A stretch of DNA of 5,729 nucleotides. It comes from CAIWXH01 sp964555675. Lineage in GTDB: Bacteria; Chloroflexota; Chloroflexia; Chloroflexales; Chloroflexaceae. The position numbers and the translations under genes are program-made. Positions 4,991 to 5,729 of the stretch are shown one piece after another (positions within the stretch are counted from its first letter, which is position 1; each line of letters begins with the position of its first letter). Below the pieces are notes generated by a model. That model was not told where the DNA came from. It made no database searches and saw only the letters and a program-made list of their open reading frames with translations. The stretch spans positions 1 through 5,729 of the forward strand of contig CAZKTU010000338.1 of the NCBI GenBank assembly GCA_964555675.1, given 5' to 3'.

Positions 4991-5729
4991 ATGCTGACAC
5001 GCCGCATCATCCCCTGTCTCGACGTCAAGGCCGGCCGTGTGGTCAAGGGCGTCTCGTTCGTCAACCACCGCGACGCCGGCGACCCCGTGGCCCTCGCCGC
5101 CGCCTACGACGCCGCCGGCGCCGACGAGCTGGTCTTCTACGACATCACCGCCTCGAGCGACGACCGCGCAATCATGGTCGAGGTGGTCGAGCGCACCGCC
5201 GCCCAGGTCTTCATCCCCCTGACGGTCGGCGGCGGCATCCGCACCACCGAGGATATGTACCGCATGCTGCGGGCCGGCGCCGATAAGGTCTCGATCAACA
5301 CCGCCGCCGTGCTCAACCCGCAGCTGATCGAGGATGGCGCGAAGCGCTTCGGCAGCCAGTGCATTGTGCTCTCGGTCGACGCCCGCCGCATCCCCGGCCC
5401 CGACGGCGACCCACACTGGGCCGTCTTCACCCACACCGGCGCCGACCCCCGCCCCACAGGCCTCGACGCGATCGCCTGGATCCGCCAGGGCGTCGAGCTG
5501 GGCGCGGGCGAGATCTGCATCAACAGCATGGACGCCGACGGCCAGAAGCGCGGCTACGACCTCGAGCTGCTGCGCGCGGTCAGCGCCGCCGTGCCCGTCC
5601 CCGTGATCGCCTCGGGCGGCGCGGGCTCGCCCGACGATATGTACCGCGGCCTCGCCGACGGCCTCGCCGACGCGGTCCTCGCCGCCTCGATCTTCCACTT
5701 CGGCGAGTACACCGTCGCCCAGGTCAAAG
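4991..5729 (+). CDS. hisF: Imidazole glycerol phosphate synthase cyclase subunit HisF (cut by window end)
   Basis: HisF is the cyclase half of the HisF-HisH enzyme. It uses ammonia from HisH to convert PRFAR to imidazole glycerol phosphate and AICAR, a cytoplasmic step of histidine synthesis. The 246 visible residues form a near-complete (beta-alpha)8 barrel. Both catalytic aspartates are present: Asp11 in 'IIPCLDVKAGRVVKG' and Asp130 in 'VLSVDARR'. The phosphate and barrel motifs 'DITAS' (51-55), 'VGGGIR' (79-84), 'GADKVSINTAAV' (96-107), 'NSMDADGQKRGYD' (178-190), 'IASGGAG' (206-212) and 'LAASIFHFGE' (230-239) follow in order. The frame is open to the last base, so roughly the last 7-15 residues lie outside. 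Small departures are Ala14 for the usual Asp and 'DGQ' where 'DGT' is common. The start is 4 nt after the upstream stop; GGTGAGG at 4971-4977 is a distant possible ribosome site. No other his gene is visible. Confidence 0.96.
   Translation, partial: MLTRRIIPCLDVKAGRVVKGVSFVNHRDAGDPVALAAAYDAAGADELVFYDITASSDDRAIMVEVVERTAAQVFIPLTVGGGIRTTEDMYRMLRAGADKVSINTAAVLNPQLIEDGAKRFGSQCIVLSVDARRIPGPDGDPHWAVFTHTGADPRPTGLDAIAWIRQGVELGAGEICINSMDADGQKRGYDLELLRAVSAAVPVPVIASGGAGSPDDMYRGLADGLADAVLAASIFHFGEYTVAQVK

Noticed and set aside
4216..5064. Minus-strand frame of about 280 codons across the membrane protein gene
   Set aside because: Its product is an unbroken run of Glu/Gln/Gly/Ala-type residues, the antisense image of a hydrophobic protein. 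The plus-strand gene has a promoter and a family match.
5647..5672. Tandem 12-bp repeat (GGCCTCGCCGAC twice) in hisF
   Set aside because: It encodes 'GLADGLAD', which fills the normal spacing of this part of HisF proteins, so it is not an insertion.
4844..5698. Minus-strand frame of about 280 codons across hisF
   Set aside because: It is antisense to an unambiguous HisF with both catalytic Asp residues, and its Gly/Ala/Val/Asp-rich product shows no domain.

Overview
The window looks like a chromosomal segment of a high-GC bacterium, most likely a member of the Chloroflexota (class Chloroflexia, Roseiflexus/Kouleothrix-like). This is inferred from the style of the proteins: a cysteine-free anti-sigma factor with an Ala/Pro-rich linker, a zinc-ribbon plus FHA protein, and a HisF with an 'FTHTG...RPTG' segment. 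It also fits the very strong G/C third-position bias. I could not run a database search, so the taxonomy is a judgement. No phage, IS element, CRISPR array, tRNA or rRNA is visible.

Layout. (1) 38-1590, minus strand: an ECF-type RNA polymerase sigma factor (991-1590) followed after about 120 nt by its probable membrane anti-sigma factor (38-871). A hairpin lies between the two genes and another just past the end of the second. (2) 1591-1965: a 375-nt divergent intergenic region. It holds a perfect extended -10 promoter for the sigma gene, a 24-nt inverted repeat, four GACA words at helical spacing, and a structured leader for the next gene. (3) 1966-2433, plus strand: a small protein with an N-terminal zinc ribbon and a C-terminal FHA phosphothreonine-binding domain. 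(4) 2455-2554: 100 N, an assembly gap. (5) 2555-4095, minus strand: a phosphatidylserine-decarboxylase-like gene (3421-4095) whose stop overlaps the start of a RibD-C-type reductase gene (2555-3421). The end of the reductase gene is lost in the gap. (6) 4096-4236: a compact divergent promoter region. (7) 4237-5729, plus strand: a YesL/DUF624-type membrane protein, then after 4 nt hisF of histidine biosynthesis, cut by the window end.

How the parts work together. Sigma and anti-sigma form a standard signal-transduction pair. The FHA protein may belong to Ser/Thr-kinase signalling, but no kinase is present here. The decarboxylase-like and reductase genes form a translationally coupled pair. The membrane protein and hisF form a second transcription unit reading away from that pair.

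The most notable observation is that the phosphatidylserine-decarboxylase-like protein keeps the fold signature but lacks both the serine that would form the pyruvoyl cofactor (FGA-R instead of FGS-R) and the family's histidine (Pro in its place). It therefore looks like a pseudoenzyme. A second pattern is that all four recognisable promoters are of the extended -10 (TGn) type with poor -35 boxes. Otherwise the window is ordinary chromosome, and I see no obvious new defence or mobile system.
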